From: Methylocystis sp.
GTDB lineage: Bacteria > Pseudomonadota > Alphaproteobacteria > Rhizobiales > Beijerinckiaceae
NCBI GenBank assembly: GCA_002929055.1
Contig: PERY01000006.1
Location: forward strand, 1 to 64,000
Direction of reading: 5' to 3'
Length of the DNA: 64,000 nt
Of the stretch, positions 46,264 to 56,047 are shown piece after piece. Position numbers and translations under genes: made by a program. How positions within the stretch are numbered: the first letter of the stretch is position 1; each line of letters begins with the position of its first letter. The notes below the pieces were generated by a model. It was not told the origin of the DNA, made no database searches, and saw only the letters and a list, made by a program, of their open reading frames with translations.

Positions 46264-46487
46264 TTTCCCGCGGCCGCGCTTCTTGCGGCGCCGCAGCGTC
46301 AGAATCTTGACGGAACGGCGCCGCGGCCTTGCATCTCTATGATTTATGCGTACTATGTGGTGTTAGGATTTTTAGCTGACGATGTTTGGATCAGTTTTGT
46401 CGCGTTGGCTTTAAGAGTGTGGGGGGGCAGGGTGTTCACGCCGATCAGCCGAGCAGCGGTAGTCCGACACTTGTGTGTTTTTTCCGC

Positions 46488-46823
46488 ATGGTGAGGAAGA
46501 ACGCGCCAGGCACCACGTTGACGCGCGCTGCGTTGAGGGAGGCCGTTTATGGCTGCTGCCCGACGCTGTCGCGCTCGGAGGCGCGAAAGATACTGGACGC
46601 CGCTTTCGACGAAATCAGCGAGGCGCTGTTGCGCGGCGAATCCGTGAAGTTGCGGTCCTTCGGAACATTCAACGTCCGTGCCAAGCGCGAGCGCATCGGC
46701 CGCAACCCGAAGACGGGCGTCGAAGCCACAATTACGCCGCGCCGCGTCCTTACTTTCAAGGCCTCTCCCGTCTTGGTCGCCCATGTCAACGGCGACGCGG
46801 TGATTCCGACCGAAGACGATTGA
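46488..46823 (+). CDS. IHF-alpha-like/HU-family DNA-binding protein
   Basis: 111-aa nucleoid protein with the bacterial histone-like fold. TLTRAALREAVY at the start, VKLRSFGTFNVRAKRERIGRNPKTG in the arm (Arg-Asn-Pro intercalating tip) and ITPRRVLTFKAS are typical of IHF alpha. The helical part carries an unusual CCPTLSRSEARKILDAAF, and the C-terminal extension is acidic, so this may be a divergent paralogue rather than the main ihfA. It starts at ATG 46488. The 224-base gap upstream is relatively AT-rich with no gene. Confidence 0.85.
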   Translation: MVRKNAPGTTLTRAALREAVYGCCPTLSRSEARKILDAAFDEISEALLRGESVKLRSFGTFNVRAKRERIGRNPKTGVEATITPRRVLTFKASPVLVAHVNGDAVIPTEDD

Positions 46824-46911
46824 GATTCAAGCGCCGCCCGTGCAAAGTCGGGTCGAGCGCCCTGGCGTCGGCGCAGTCGCCTGCGCGACCTGATCCTTCA
46901 AAGGACTGAAG

Positions 46912-49011
46912 ATGCGAAAACTGAGTGCGGCCGTCGCCGCCTTTGCCGCCCTTGCTGCGCTGACCGGCGCGCACAGGGGAGATGCGGACCTTTTCGTTCT
47001 CGCCGTTGCGTCGGCGCTGTGCGCCTACGCCACCTGGCGCGCCGAGCACATGTCCAGCTTCATGAAGATATTCGCCGCGATCTTCTCGACGGAGACGATC
47101 GTCTTCGGCCTGGTGCGGCTGCTGCAGGGAGAGGATCTCTGGCCCGCCGCGCTCGCCAGCTACGCCCCGCCGGAGAGCATGCCGGTCACGGTCGCGGTCT
47201 TCTCGATCCTCGTCTATGTCATCTCCAACATTCCCGTGGTGCGGGAAATGACGCGCATCGCCGACCTCTATTTCGACTCGCACAGCCGCGGCGAGGCGCG
47301 CGTGTGGCCCCTTCAGGCCTTCACCGCGCGCGAGCGGTCCATCGCCATCGCGATGATCGTTCTGCTGGTGCTCATCAATCAGGTCCAGGTCGGCATCTCC
47401 GTCCGCATCTCCTTCTTCAATCGCGACTGGTTCAACGCGATTCAGGACAAGAATTCGGGCGAATTCTGGCGCCAGCTTCTCTATGTCTTCACGCCGTGGG
47501 CGTTCCTGTACGTCACCAGCGCGGTGGTCGAATATGTCGTCAAATCCATGCTCACCATTCGCTGGCGGCGATGGCTCACGGAGCATTATGTCCAGCGCTG
47601 GCTCGGGTCGCACACCCATTACGGCATGACGCTCGCCGGCGGAGACGCCGACAACCCGGATCAGCGCATCGCGGAGGACGTCAATCGCTTCATCGACGGC
47701 GGCGAAGAAGGCTATGGGATTTACTCCTACTCCATCCTGCTGATCTCGACGCTGAGTTCGCTGGTGTCCTTCTCCTTCGTCCTGTGGGATCTGTCGGGCA
47801 ATTATGCGCTGCCGGGCACGGACATCCGCATCCCGGGCTTCCTGTTCTGGGTAGCGCTGATCTACGCCTCGCTGGGCACGATTGTGACCCATCTCATCGG
47901 CCGCTCGCTGACGCGCCTTTTCTTCGAGCAGCAGAAGCGGGAGGCGGATTTCCGCTTTTCGCTCGCGCGTCTGCGCGAATACAGCGAGCAGATCGCCCTG
48001 CTTTCCGGCGAAGATGCGGAGCAGGGATCGCTCCTGCAGCGCTTTCGCGGCATCGTGTTCAACTACCTGGCCATCGTCCGCAAACGCAAAGAGCTCATGG
48101 CCTTTACGGCGAGTTACGGCCAGCTCTCGCCGATCATTCCCTATGTGATCACCGCGCCCTTCTACTTCGCGGGACGCATTCAGCTCGGCGTGATGACCCA
48201 GACCGCGAGCGCCTTCGGGCGCGTCGAGGGCGCGTTGACCTTCTTCATCACTTATTACGCCTCGCTCGCGAATTTCAAATCAGTGCTCGACCGTCTGAGT
48301 TCCTTCGATCAGGCGATCGACTCGGCGCAGGCGACGGCCGACCGGACGCAGATCATCTCCCACGCGCGCGGGCCGGAGATCGCCTTGCGCAATCTCACGC
48401 TCTCTCTCCCTGATGGACGACGCATCGTGCATGTCGACGCGCTGTCCCTCGAGCCGGGACGCTCTGTGTTGCTGACGGGCCCGTCGGGCTCGGGCAAATC
48501 GACGCTCTTTCGCGCCATCGCGGGCATCTGGCCGCATGCGGACGGGGATGTCGTTCTGCCGGAGAGCGGGCGCGTCATGCTCGCGCCGCAGCGGCCCTAC
48601 ATCCCCATGGGCCCGCTGGCGCAGGCTGTCGTCTATCCAGCCAGCATCGAGGATTATTCTCGCTCCGAAATCGAGGACGCCTTGCGCGCGGCGCATCTTG
48701 CACCCTTTGCCGAGCGTCTCGACGAAGACAATAATTGGGGGCAGCGGCTTTCCGGCGGCGAGCAGCAGCGCGTCGCCATCGCGCGCGCACTCCTCGCCAA
48801 ACCCGACTGGCTTTTTTTGGACGAGGCCACTTCTGCGCTCGACGAGAAGCTCGAAGGCGACATCTATCGCATGCTGAGCGAACGCCTGCCGCAGACGACG
48901 GTCGTCTCCATCGGCCATCGCTCGACGCTCCTCGACTATCACGATCGCCACATCGAAATGGCGCAGCGCGCGGACAATCTCTTCACCCCCCGCGACAAGG
49001 TTCTCGCGTGA
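46912..49011 (+). CDS. SbmA/BacA-like ABC transporter with fused ATPase (BclA-like)
   Basis: 699-aa exporter/importer half-molecule. About six transmembrane helices of the ABC_membrane_2/SbmA_BacA type occupy residues 1-450, followed by an ATPase domain with Walker [10 protein letters not shown] (523-531), signature LSGGEQQR (from 613) and Walker [13 protein letters not shown]. In rhizobia the related BclA imports host antimicrobial peptides, and E. coli YddA is similar; here the substrate is unknown. Its stop overlaps the rlmE start by four bases (GTGA). Confidence 0.88.
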   Translation: MRKLSAAVAAFAALAALTGAHRGDADLFVLAVASALCAYATWRAEHMSSFMKIFAAIFSTETIVFGLVRLLQGEDLWPAALASYAPPESMPVTVAVFSILVYVISNIPVVREMTRIADLYFDSHSRGEARVWPLQAFTARERSIAIAMIVLLVLINQVQVGISVRISFFNRDWFNAIQDKNSGEFWRQLLYVFTPWAFLYVTSAVVEYVVKSMLTIRWRRWLTEHYVQRWLGSHTHYGMTLAGGDADNPDQRIAEDVNRFIDGGEEGYGIYSYSILLISTLSSLVSFSFVLWDLSGNYALPGTDIRIPGFLFWVALIYASLGTIVTHLIGRSLTRLFFEQQKREADFRFSLARLREYSEQIALLSGEDAEQGSLLQRFRGIVFNYLAIVRKRKELMAFTASYGQLSPIIPYVITAPFYFAGRIQLGVMTQTASAFGRVEGALTFFITYYASLANFKSVLDRLSSFDQAIDSAQATADRTQIISHARGPEIALRNLTLSLPDGRRIVHVDALSLEPGRSVLLTGPSGSGKSTLFRAIAGIWPHADGDVVLPESGRVMLAPQRPYIPMGPLAQAVVYPASIEDYSRSEIEDALRAAHLAPFAERLDEDNNWGQRLSGGEQQRVAIARALLAKPDWLFLDEATSALDEKLEGDIYRMLSERLPQTTVVSIGHRSTLLDYHDRHIEMAQRADNLFTPRDKVLA

Positions 49012-49721
49012 CTGAAGGCAAGGGCTCGGGATCGGGTTCGGGGCGCGAGGGCGGGCGCTCTCTCAAGACGCGCGTGAAGACCGCGCGCAAGCGCTCGCTC
49101 TCCTCCACGCTCTGGCTCGAACGCCAGCTCAACGATCCTTACGTCGCCCGCGCCAAGAGGGACGGCTATCGCTCACGCGCGGCTTACAAGCTCATCGAGA
49201 TGGACGACCGCTTTCATCTGTTGAAGCCCGGCGGACGCATCGTCGACCTTGGCGCTGCGCCCGGCGGCTGGTCGCAAATCGCGGCAGACCGCGTGAAGGC
49301 GAAGGACGGGCGAGGCAAGGTGGTCGGCGTCGATCTCCTCGACATGGAGCCGATCAACGGCGTCGACTTCGCGGTGAAGGACTTCAACGACGACGACGCG
49401 CCCGACTTCGTCAAGAACATGCTGGGCGGCGAGGCGGACGGCGTCATGTCCGACATGGCGGCCAACGCAACAGGCCACAAGCAGACCGATCATTTGCGCA
49501 TCGTCGCGCTCGCCGAACTTGCCGCGGAATTCGCGATGGACGTGCTGGCCCCGAAGGGTTTCTTCGTCGCCAAGGTGATTCAGGGCGGCACAGAGGGGCA
49601 GTTGCTCGCGCGGCTGAAAAAGGATTTTGCTGCGGTCCGCCATGTGAAGCCGGCGGCCAGCCGCGCGGATTCCGCCGAACTCTATGTGCTTGCGACGGGC
49701 TTTCGGGGAAGACGGGATTAG
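49008..49721 (+). CDS. rlmE: 23S rRNA 2'-O-methyltransferase RlmE (FtsJ/RrmJ)
   Basis: 237-aa SAM-dependent enzyme that methylates the ribose of U2552 in 23S rRNA. The SAM motif [11 protein letters not shown] is present, as are the catalytic-region [21 protein letters not shown] and KVIQGG segments. A Ser/Arg/Gly-rich N-terminal tail of about 25 residues precedes the conserved [18 protein letters not shown]. Start is GTG 49008. The last four bases overlap the convergent MFS gene. Confidence 0.94.
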   Translation: MTEGKGSGSGSGREGGRSLKTRVKTARKRSLSSTLWLERQLNDPYVARAKRDGYRSRAAYKLIEMDDRFHLLKPGGRIVDLGAAPGGWSQIAADRVKAKDGRGKVVGVDLLDMEPINGVDFAVKDFNDDDAPDFVKNMLGGEADGVMSDMAANATGHKQTDHLRIVALAELAAEFAMDVLAPKGFFVAKVIQGGTEGQLLARLKKDFAAVRHVKPAASRADSAELYVLATGFRGRRD

Positions 49722-51109
49722 CCTGTCGCCTTGCGCCCCGTCAGCTCGTCCGCTGCATTTGGCGCGAGGCGCCAGAAAGTGAAGACGGACAACGCCGAGA
49801 TGGCTGCAACCACGAAGAAGGCCGGCGCAAAATCGTCGGCCTGCAACGCCCCGCCGCCATGCAGCGCGCGCGTGGCTTCGAGCGCCGCGGCGCCTATGGC
49901 GACGCCTGTCGAGAGCGACAATTGCTGTCCGACCGCCGCAAAGCTCGTGGCGTTGCTCATCGACGCGGCGGGAATATCCGCATAGGCGATCGCGTTGAGA
50001 GCGGTGAATTGCAGCGAGCGGAAGAAGCCGCCAACGAGCAGCACGGCCATCATGAGAAGGTGCGGCGTAGCCTGGGTGAAGTATGCGTTGCCGAGGAGGA
50101 AAGCGCAGGAGATGAGGGCGTTGCCTACCAGCACGCGGCGAAAGCCGAGGCGCTTCAGTATCGGTTGCGCCGTCGTCTTCATGACGATCGCGCCTGCCGT
50201 CGAGACGAATGTCAGCAAGCCGGACTCATAGGCGCTGAGGCCGAAGCCGACCTGCAGCAGAAGCGGCAGCAGAAAAGGCGTGGCGCCGAGGCCGATACGA
50301 AACAGATAGCCGCCGATGATCGCCGCGCGAAATGTCGGGATGCGCAGCAGCGTAACGTCGATGATCGGATGGGCTGCTCGCCTCGCATGAGAAAGATAGG
50401 CGAAAATCGCGACTGCGCCAGTCGCGACAATGAGTGCGACGACGGGCGTCGGGGCAAAGCCGCGTCCTGCGATGGTGAAGCCGAAGACGATGAAAGAGAG
50501 GCCGATGCCGGAAAGGATTGCGCCTTTCACGTCGAGCGGCGGAACATTTTCTTCGTGAAGATCCGGGATGAAGCGCGTCGTCAGCGCCGCGCCGAGAAGG
50601 CCGATCGGCACATTGATCCAGAAGATGTAGCGCCACTCGAAATAGGTCACGATGAATCCCCCGAGAGGCGGCCCGATCAGCGGTCCGATGAGCGCCGGAA
50701 TCGTAAGCCAGGCCATGGCGCGCACCAGTTCGTGACGCGGCGCCGTGCGCAGAATCACGAGACGCCCGACCGGCACCATCATCGCCCCGCCGAGGCCCTG
50801 CACGACGCGGGCGGCGACAATCGTCGCAAGGGAGCCCGAAAAGCCGCACAGTATCGAGCCTATGGTGAAGACGGCGATGGCGGCGCGAAAAACGCGCCGG
50901 GCGCCGAACCTGTCCGCCGCCCAGCCCGAGAGGGGTATGAAGACGGCGAGGGAGAGAAGATAGGATGTGAGCGCGAGCTTCAGCGCCACCGGGTCTTCGT
51001 GAAGGTCGGCAGACATCGCCGGCAGGGCGGTGGCGAGCACCGTCCCGTCGAGCTGCTCCATGAAAAGAGCAGTGGCGATGATGAGAGGCGTGACGACGAA
51101 GCCGGACAA
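49718..51109 (-). CDS. MFS drug transporter, DHA2 (EmrB-like) family
   Basis: 463-aa permease with about 14 predicted membrane helices. Conserved MFS motif A is [14 protein letters not shown], and motif C is [13 protein letters not shown], typical of drug:proton antiporters; [16 protein letters not shown] near the start is the DHA2 signature. The first start codon is TTG at 51107-51109; there is no ATG before the first helix. No adaptor (EmrA-like) gene is next to it. It follows radC on the same strand at 32 bases. Confidence 0.9.
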   Translation of the reverse strand: MSGFVVTPLIIATALFMEQLDGTVLATALPAMSADLHEDPVALKLALTSYLLSLAVFIPLSGWAADRFGARRVFRAAIAVFTIGSILCGFSGSLATIVAARVVQGLGGAMMVPVGRLVILRTAPRHELVRAMAWLTIPALIGPLIGPPLGGFIVTYFEWRYIFWINVPIGLLGAALTTRFIPDLHEENVPPLDVKGAILSGIGLSFIVFGFTIAGRGFAPTPVVALIVATGAVAIFAYLSHARRAAHPIIDVTLLRIPTFRAAIIGGYLFRIGLGATPFLLPLLLQVGFGLSAYESGLLTFVSTAGAIVMKTTAQPILKRLGFRRVLVGNALISCAFLLGNAYFTQATPHLLMMAVLLVGGFFRSLQFTALNAIAYADIPAASMSNATSFAAVGQQLSLSTGVAIGAAALEATRALHGGGALQADDFAPAFFVVAAISALSVFTFWRLAPNAADELTGRKATG

Positions 51110-51141
51110 TTCGCGATGACCAAGGCTATTCGAGAGACAGG

Positions 51142-51888
51142 TCAGATCAGCTTCAAACCCCGGAAGCTCGTCTGCCCGCTGCGGCCGACGATGAGATGAT
51201 CGTGAACGGCGATGCCGAATGGCTGCGCAATGGCGACGATTTCTTTCGTCATGCGGATGTCCGCCGCTGAGGGCGTGGGATCGCCGGAGGGATGATTATG
51301 CGCGAGGATCAGCGCGCTTGCGCCCAGTTCGAGCGCGCGGCGCACCACTTCGCGTGGATAGACGGGCGTGTGGTCGACGGTGCCGACGCCCTGCACTTCG
51401 TCGGCGATCAGAGCATTGCGCTTGTCCAGGAAGAGAACGCGGAATTCCTCGCGTTCCGCGTAGGCCATGGCTGTGCGGCAATAGTCCGTCACCACCGAGA
51501 AGGTAGAGAGCACCGTGCGTTTCTCCAGAGCGCCGCGCGCGAGCCGTCTGGCGGCGGCCTCGGTGATCTTGAGTTCTACGATCGCCGATTCACTCAATCC
51601 GACGATCTCGCGCAAGCGCTCGGGGCGCGCCGCGAGCGCCTCCGCAAACGAGCCGAAACGATCCACAAGCGCCTTGGCGAGCGGCTTTACGTCGCGCCGC
51701 GCAATCGCGCGAAAGAGCAGCAGCTCCATCAGCTCATAGTCGGCGAGCGCATGGTCGCCGGCCTCCATGAATCTCTCGCGCAGACGCTGGCGATGCCCGT
51801 GATAGTGCGGCGCCGGCGCTTCCTCCATGCCGGGCTCGCGCTCGTGCTCGCGCTTGAGCGGTTGCGCCTCGGCGCGCGGCGGCTTCAT
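51142..51888 (-). CDS. radC: RadC-family JAB-domain protein
   Basis: 248-aa protein. An N-terminal helix-hairpin-helix-like region ([21 protein letters not shown] and [20 protein letters not shown]) is followed by a JAB metalloprotease-like domain with [14 protein letters not shown], which holds the metal-binding His and Asp residues. RadC's role in repair is disputed. The start at 51886-51888 overlaps the map stop (ATGA). Confidence 0.93.
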   Translation of the reverse strand: MKPPRAEAQPLKREHEREPGMEEAPAPHYHGHRQRLRERFMEAGDHALADYELMELLLFRAIARRDVKPLAKALVDRFGSFAEALAARPERLREIVGLSESAIVELKITEAAARRLARGALEKRTVLSTFSVVTDYCRTAMAYAEREEFRVLFLDKRNALIADEVQGVGTVDHTPVYPREVVRRALELGASALILAHNHPSGDPTPSAADIRMTKEIVAIAQPFGIAVHDHLIVGRSGQTSFRGLKLI

Positions 51889-52724
51889 GCGGCCGGAAGG
51901 GGCGCTGCCGCGGGGTTGTCGAGACCTTTCGGCGAGAGCGTGAAAATTTCCACGCCGGTTTCTGTGACGCCGATGGAGTGCTCGAACTGGGCGGATAGAG
52001 AGCGGTCGCGCGTCACTGCGGTCCATCCGTCCGACAGTATCTTCACTTGCGGCCGGCCCAGATTGATCATTGGCTCGATGGTGAAAAACATGCCGGGCCG
52101 CAATTCGACGCCGTGGCCCCGCGCGCCATAATGCAGGATGTTCGGCTCGTCATGGAAGACGCGGCCGAGACCGTGTCCGCAGAAGTCTCGTACGACCGAG
52201 CAACGCTCGCCCTCGGCATATTGCTGAATCGCGGCCCCGATGTCGCCGGTCGTCGCCCCGGGCTTCACTGCGGCGATGCCGCGCAGCAGGGACTTATATG
52301 TGACGTCGATCAGGCGCTGCGCTTTTCTGGGGATTTCGCCCACGCCGAACATGCGGCTCGCGTCGCCGTGCCAGTCGTCCACGATGAAGGTCACGTCGAT
52401 GTTCACGACGTCGCCTTCGCGCAGGGCTTTGTTGTCCGGCACGCCGTGGCAAACGACATGGTTGATCGAGGTGCAGATCGATTTGCGATAGCCGCGGTAG
52501 TCGAGCGGCGCCGGATAGGCGCCGTTCGCGAGGGCGAAATCGAAGACGAGGTCGTCGAGCTGCTGCGTCGTCACGCCGGGTTTCACATGCGGCAGAAGCA
52601 TGTCGAGCGCCTCGGCGGTCAGCCTGCCGGCCTTGCGCATCCCCTCGAAGTCCTCCGGCCCGTGCAGTTTTATCTGCCCGCTCTTGCGGCCGGCCGGGGC
52701 GAGATGGGACTCTATGAAGGTCAT
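51885..52724 (-). CDS. map: Type I methionine aminopeptidase
   Basis: 279-aa M24A peptidase that removes the initiator methionine. The metal-site segments are visible: [42 protein letters not shown] and [12 protein letters not shown] short N-terminal extension (to about residue 25) precedes the fold, as in many alphaproteobacterial Map proteins. The start at 52722-52724 is used because the upstream frame lacks homology. It is translationally coupled to radC. Confidence 0.95.
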   Translation of the reverse strand: MTFIESHLAPAGRKSGQIKLHGPEDFEGMRKAGRLTAEALDMLLPHVKPGVTTQQLDDLVFDFALANGAYPAPLDYRGYRKSICTSINHVVCHGVPDNKALREGDVVNIDVTFIVDDWHGDASRMFGVGEIPRKAQRLIDVTYKSLLRGIAAVKPGATTGDIGAAIQQYAEGERCSVVRDFCGHGLGRVFHDEPNILHYGARGHGVELRPGMFFTIEPMINLGRPQVKILSDGWTAVTRDRSLSAQFEHSIGVTETGVEIFTLSPKGLDNPAAAPLPAA

Positions 52725-52917
52725 GCGGGCGTCTTTTTTGTTGTGGATCAAGCCAGCGACCAAATTAGTGATTTGCCGGGGCAAAGCAAGGATGTCGCAC
52801 GCTGGCGCGCAGGGCGACATTTCGATGCAGGGCTTCGGCGCGGAATTTGTATAGTTATCCGCCCGGCGCCCCAGGACGCTGACCTAGGCATCACTCCCAA
52901 GTAAGACGAAGCCGACC

Positions 52918-54015
52918 TTGCAGCAGAAGCGGATCGATTCCATAGACTTTTGGCGCGGCGTTGCTCTTGTCGCGATCCTCGTCAACCACATCCCCGGTAA
53001 TATATTGGGGAGTTTGACCCCGCGGAACTTCGGCTTTTCCGACTCGGCTGAGCTATTCGTCTTTCTCTCCGGCGTGTCGGTCCATCTCGCCTATGGCGAG
53101 CAGTTCAGGCGCAACACGCCCGACTTGAACGCGCTGGCGCGGCGCACCGCCAAACTCTACGGCGCCCATCTCGTGCTGACCGCTGCGGCTCTTGGCCTGT
53201 TCTGGTTCGCCAAAGATTATACGCCCAATGACCTGCTGGGCGCGGAATATGGCAGGGCGACGCCGTTCCTCGACCCGGTCAAAGGCGTCCTTGGCATCCT
53301 CGCCCTGAGCCATCAGGTCGCTTATTTCAACATTCTGCCTCTCTACATCGTGCTGATGGCGGCTGCGCCGCTGATTCTCGCTCTCGCGCTTCGGGGCCGC
53401 TTCGCCATGCTGGCGGCCTCTGCGGCGGTCTACGCCGGGGCGCGGCTGGCCGGGATCAACCTTCCGTCCTGGCCCGAGCCTGGCAATTGGTATTTCAATC
53501 CCTTCGCCTGGCAATTCATGTTCGCGCTCGGGGTTTTCTGCGGGGGCGCGCTGCGCGGCGAAGGCGTCCCCTATCACCTCGGGGCTCTGCGCTTCTCGCA
53601 GGCGTTCACGATTGTCTCGGCGCTGGTCGTGTCGAATGTCTTCGGCGTCGCGCCGGGGCTCGTCGACGAGGCTGGCCGCTACCTTGACTGGGACAAGAGC
53701 CAATTGGGCGTCGCCCGGATCGTCGATTTCGTCGCGCTCGCCTATACAGTGTATTTCTCGCGACTGAACCTGACGATCAGGGGCACCGCATTCTTCGATT
53801 TCTGCGCTTTGCTTGGGCGCAATCCGCTGCCGGTTTTTTGTGCAGGCAGCCTGATGAGCGCACTGGGCCAAATTCTCGCTGATTCGAGTGTCGCCTCGCC
53901 GCTTCTCGATGTGGTTTACGTCGGCTTGGCGCTACTGTCGCTCCATTGTCTCGCTGGCGTTCTGGATCGCGCCGAGGCGGCTCCCATGAAGGCGGACGTC
54001 AGGCGGGCGAGGTAG
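52918..54015 (+). CDS. opgC: OpgC-family membrane protein (succinyltransferase-like)
   Basis: 365-aa polytopic membrane protein of the OpgC family (PF10129), an acyltransferase-3-like fold that succinylates osmoregulated periplasmic glucans. The N-terminal RIDSIDFWRGVALVAILVNHIPG is the acyltransferase signature. About ten hydrophobic helices follow. The start is TTG 52918. It is divergent from map. The glucan protein OpgD is encoded 40 kb away in this window, so the two may act in one pathway. Confidence 0.82.
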   Translation: MQQKRIDSIDFWRGVALVAILVNHIPGNILGSLTPRNFGFSDSAELFVFLSGVSVHLAYGEQFRRNTPDLNALARRTAKLYGAHLVLTAAALGLFWFAKDYTPNDLLGAEYGRATPFLDPVKGVLGILALSHQVAYFNILPLYIVLMAAAPLILALALRGRFAMLAASAAVYAGARLAGINLPSWPEPGNWYFNPFAWQFMFALGVFCGGALRGEGVPYHLGALRFSQAFTIVSALVVSNVFGVAPGLVDEAGRYLDWDKSQLGVARIVDFVALAYTVYFSRLNLTIRGTAFFDFCALLGRNPLPVFCAGSLMSALGQILADSSVASPLLDVVYVGLALLSLHCLAGVLDRAEAAPMKADVRRAR

Positions 54016-54110
54016 CCGGGCGTTGTCCGATCCCTGTTCGAGATTCCCGCACGAGGCTTGGCGTTCCCGCTCGCGGACGCCATAATCCCGGCTCAGGGAG
54101 GCGGGCGAAA

Positions 54111-54866
54111 ATGAACGACCCAGAATCGGGCGACGCGCCGGCGACGGCGGCGGTTCTCGTCATCGGCGACGAGATACTCTCGGGCCGCACGCAGGACACC
54201 AATACACGTTACATCGCGGCCTATCTCGCCCAGATCGGCGTCGATCTGCGCGAGGCGCGCGTCGTTCCCGACGACGAGCCGGAGATCGTCGCGGCGCTCA
54301 ATGCGCTGCGGGCGCGCTACACTTATGTCTTCACGACCGGCGGCATTGGCCCCACGCATGACGACATCACCCCTGACGCGGTCGCAAAGGCGTTTGGCGT
54401 CGAGATCGGCGAGGATCCGCGCGCCATAGCGATGCTGCGCGAACGCTTCACCGAGGAGGAACTCAATCCCGCCCGCCGCCGCATGGCGCGCATTCCCAGA
54501 GGGGCCGAACTCGTGCGCAACGGCGCCTCGAAGGCGCCGGGCTTCTGGATCGGCAATGTCGTCGTCATGGCGGGCGTGCCGGTCATCATGCAGTCCATGA
54601 TGGACACGGTCGGGCCGATGCTCAGATCCGGCGCCGTAATCGCGGTCGAGACGCTGGACGCCGGCGCCATACCCGAGGGGAGCTATGCGATGGGTCTCGA
54701 GGAGATCGCCCGCGTGCATGAGCGTGTCAGCATCGGCTCCTACCCGCGCTTCACCGCCGAAGGCATCCGCAATCAGATCGTGTTGCGCAGCCGCGACGCC
54801 GCCGGACTCGCCGCCGCGAGGGAGGCTGTGCGCAAGCTTCTCGTCGAGCTTGCGGCGAGCGCGTGA
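54111..54866 (+). CDS. CinA N-terminal-like (MoaB/MogA-fold) protein
   Basis: 251-aa protein with the molybdopterin-binding fold seen in the N-terminal half of CinA. It contains [20 protein letters not shown], the [13 protein letters not shown] loop and GAPVIMQ-like [11 protein letters not shown]. The C-terminal pyridine-nucleotide deamidase domain of full CinA (about 400 residues) is absent, as is usual for this short form in alphaproteobacteria. A role in nucleotide or NAD salvage is suggested by the family but unproven. It may share a transcript with gpt. Confidence 0.85.
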   Translation: MNDPESGDAPATAAVLVIGDEILSGRTQDTNTRYIAAYLAQIGVDLREARVVPDDEPEIVAALNALRARYTYVFTTGGIGPTHDDITPDAVAKAFGVEIGEDPRAIAMLRERFTEEELNPARRRMARIPRGAELVRNGASKAPGFWIGNVVVMAGVPVIMQSMMDTVGPMLRSGAVIAVETLDAGAIPEGSYAMGLEEIARVHERVSIGSYPRFTAEGIRNQIVLRSRDAAGLAAAREAVRKLLVELAASA

Positions 54867-54886
54867 GCCAGAAGGCGGGGGTGGAT

Positions 54887-55375
54887 ATGAACAGCGGCCC
54901 GGATAAATCCTTCCCCGTCTCCTGGGACATGTTCCACCGGGACGCCCGCGCGCTGGCCTGGCGCCTCGCGTCCATCGGGGGCTTTTCGGCGATCGTCGCG
55001 GTGACCCGCGGCGGCCTGATCCCGGCCGGAATTGTCGCGCGAGAACTGGGGATTCGCGTCATCGAGACCGTCTGCGTGGCGAGCTATCACGGGGAGACCG
55101 AGCGCGATGCGATCGAGGTGCTCAAGCCCTTGACCGACACGATCATCTCGCGTCCGTCGTCGGAAGTGCTCATCATTGACGACCTTGTGGACACTGGCGC
55201 GACGGCGAAGGTCGTGCGCGCCATGCTGCCCAGGGCGCATTTCGCCACCGTCTACGCCAAGCCCCAGGGCTTGCCGCTGGTCGACACATTCGTCACGGAA
55301 GTGTCTCAGGACACATGGATTTATTTTCCATGGGACACGGGGCTGACCTTTCAGGCCCCCATCCGCAAGGGGTAG
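54887..55375 (+). CDS. gpt: Xanthine-guanine phosphoribosyltransferase
   Basis: 162-aa purine-salvage enzyme converting xanthine and guanine to their nucleotides using PRPP. The PRPP-binding motif is [15 protein letters not shown], preceded by [19 protein letters not shown] and followed by the C-terminal [17 protein letters not shown] 54887 follows a purine-rich tract and gives the usual length; GTG 54863, which overlaps the preceding stop (GTGA), would add eight residues and is a real alternative. Confidence 0.93.
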   Translation: MNSGPDKSFPVSWDMFHRDARALAWRLASIGGFSAIVAVTRGGLIPAGIVARELGIRVIETVCVASYHGETERDAIEVLKPLTDTIISRPSSEVLIIDDLVDTGATAKVVRAMLPRAHFATVYAKPQGLPLVDTFVTEVSQDTWIYFPWDTGLTFQAPIRKG

Positions 55376-55453
55376 GGACGCCCTGCGCCCGCGCGGCCGG
55401 ACGGATTTCACCCTTGTCGCTCCCATCCGGCTCGCCCTATAAGCACAGCGCTT

Positions 55454-55542
55454 GCGGGCGTGGCGAAACTGGTAGACGCAACGGACTTAAAATCCGTAGG
55501 GCCGCGAGGCCTGTGCCGGTTCGATTCCGGCCGCCCGCACCA
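55454..55542 (+). tRNA. tRNA-Leu (anticodon UAA)
   Basis: The acceptor stem GCGGGCG pairs with CGCCCGC, followed by discriminator A and encoded CCA. The anticodon loop CTTAAAA carries TAA at 55488-55490, and a long variable arm (AGGGCCGCGAGGCCTGT) marks a class II leucine tRNA. The T arm contains GGTTCGATTCC. Confidence 0.96.
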
Positions 55543-55672
55543 TATTCATCTTGCCAGACCGCGGCCGCCGGGCCGCATAACCACGCGCTTTTTCTTGGCG
55601 ACGTTCGTGCTGTCGCGCATTTACCGCCTTACCTCCCGCGCACATCGGACAGGTTACGCAAAGGCTTCCCCC

Positions 55673-55942
55673 ATGTGCACGACACGCTTGGCGTTCGCTG
55701 CGTCGCTCGCGGCGTTTTTCTTTTCTGGCGCTCCGGGCGCTCTGGCGCAGTTTGGCGGTCCGCCCGCCTATTACGGCTATCACCCCCACCATCATGGCTG
55801 CTTTGTCACGACGTCTCCGCAGCATCACACAAAGGGAATCCGCCACTGGCGCAATCCATGTCCCCATGCTGAGCGCCGGCATCTGAATCCGTACTATCCG
55901 GGTTACCACCGCCCGTTCCGTCCGCATCCCGCGCCGCACTGA
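55673..55942 (+). CDS. Small secreted histidine-rich protein
   Basis: 89-aa protein with a signal peptide (cleavage probably after ALA-Q near residue 25). The mature part is rich in His, Pro and Tyr (YYGYHPHHHGCF; QHHTKGIRHW; YHRPFRPHPAPH), with two Cys. AAAGG lies eight bases before the ATG. No family was recognised; metal binding is suggested by the His content. It lies alone, downstream of tRNA-Leu. Confidence 0.6.
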   Translation: MCTTRLAFAASLAAFFFSGAPGALAQFGGPPAYYGYHPHHHGCFVTTSPQHHTKGIRHWRNPCPHAERRHLNPYYPGYHRPFRPHPAPH

Positions 55943-56047
55943 GGTAAACGGAAAAGCGCACGGCTCCGCCATTATCGTTAACCTTTGTTAAGAGTTCGCC
56001 GACATCATTGGCGGTGCGCGATGTGCGCGGCCTTGATTCGACGAGCA

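Noticed and set aside
49859-51199. A 446-codon plus-strand frame opposite the MFS transporter
   Set aside because: Highly charged, no domain, antisense to a clear membrane transporter.
55315-55872. A 185-codon frame running through tRNA-Leu
   Set aside because: It overlaps a canonical tRNA and the gpt end; the composition is not protein-like.
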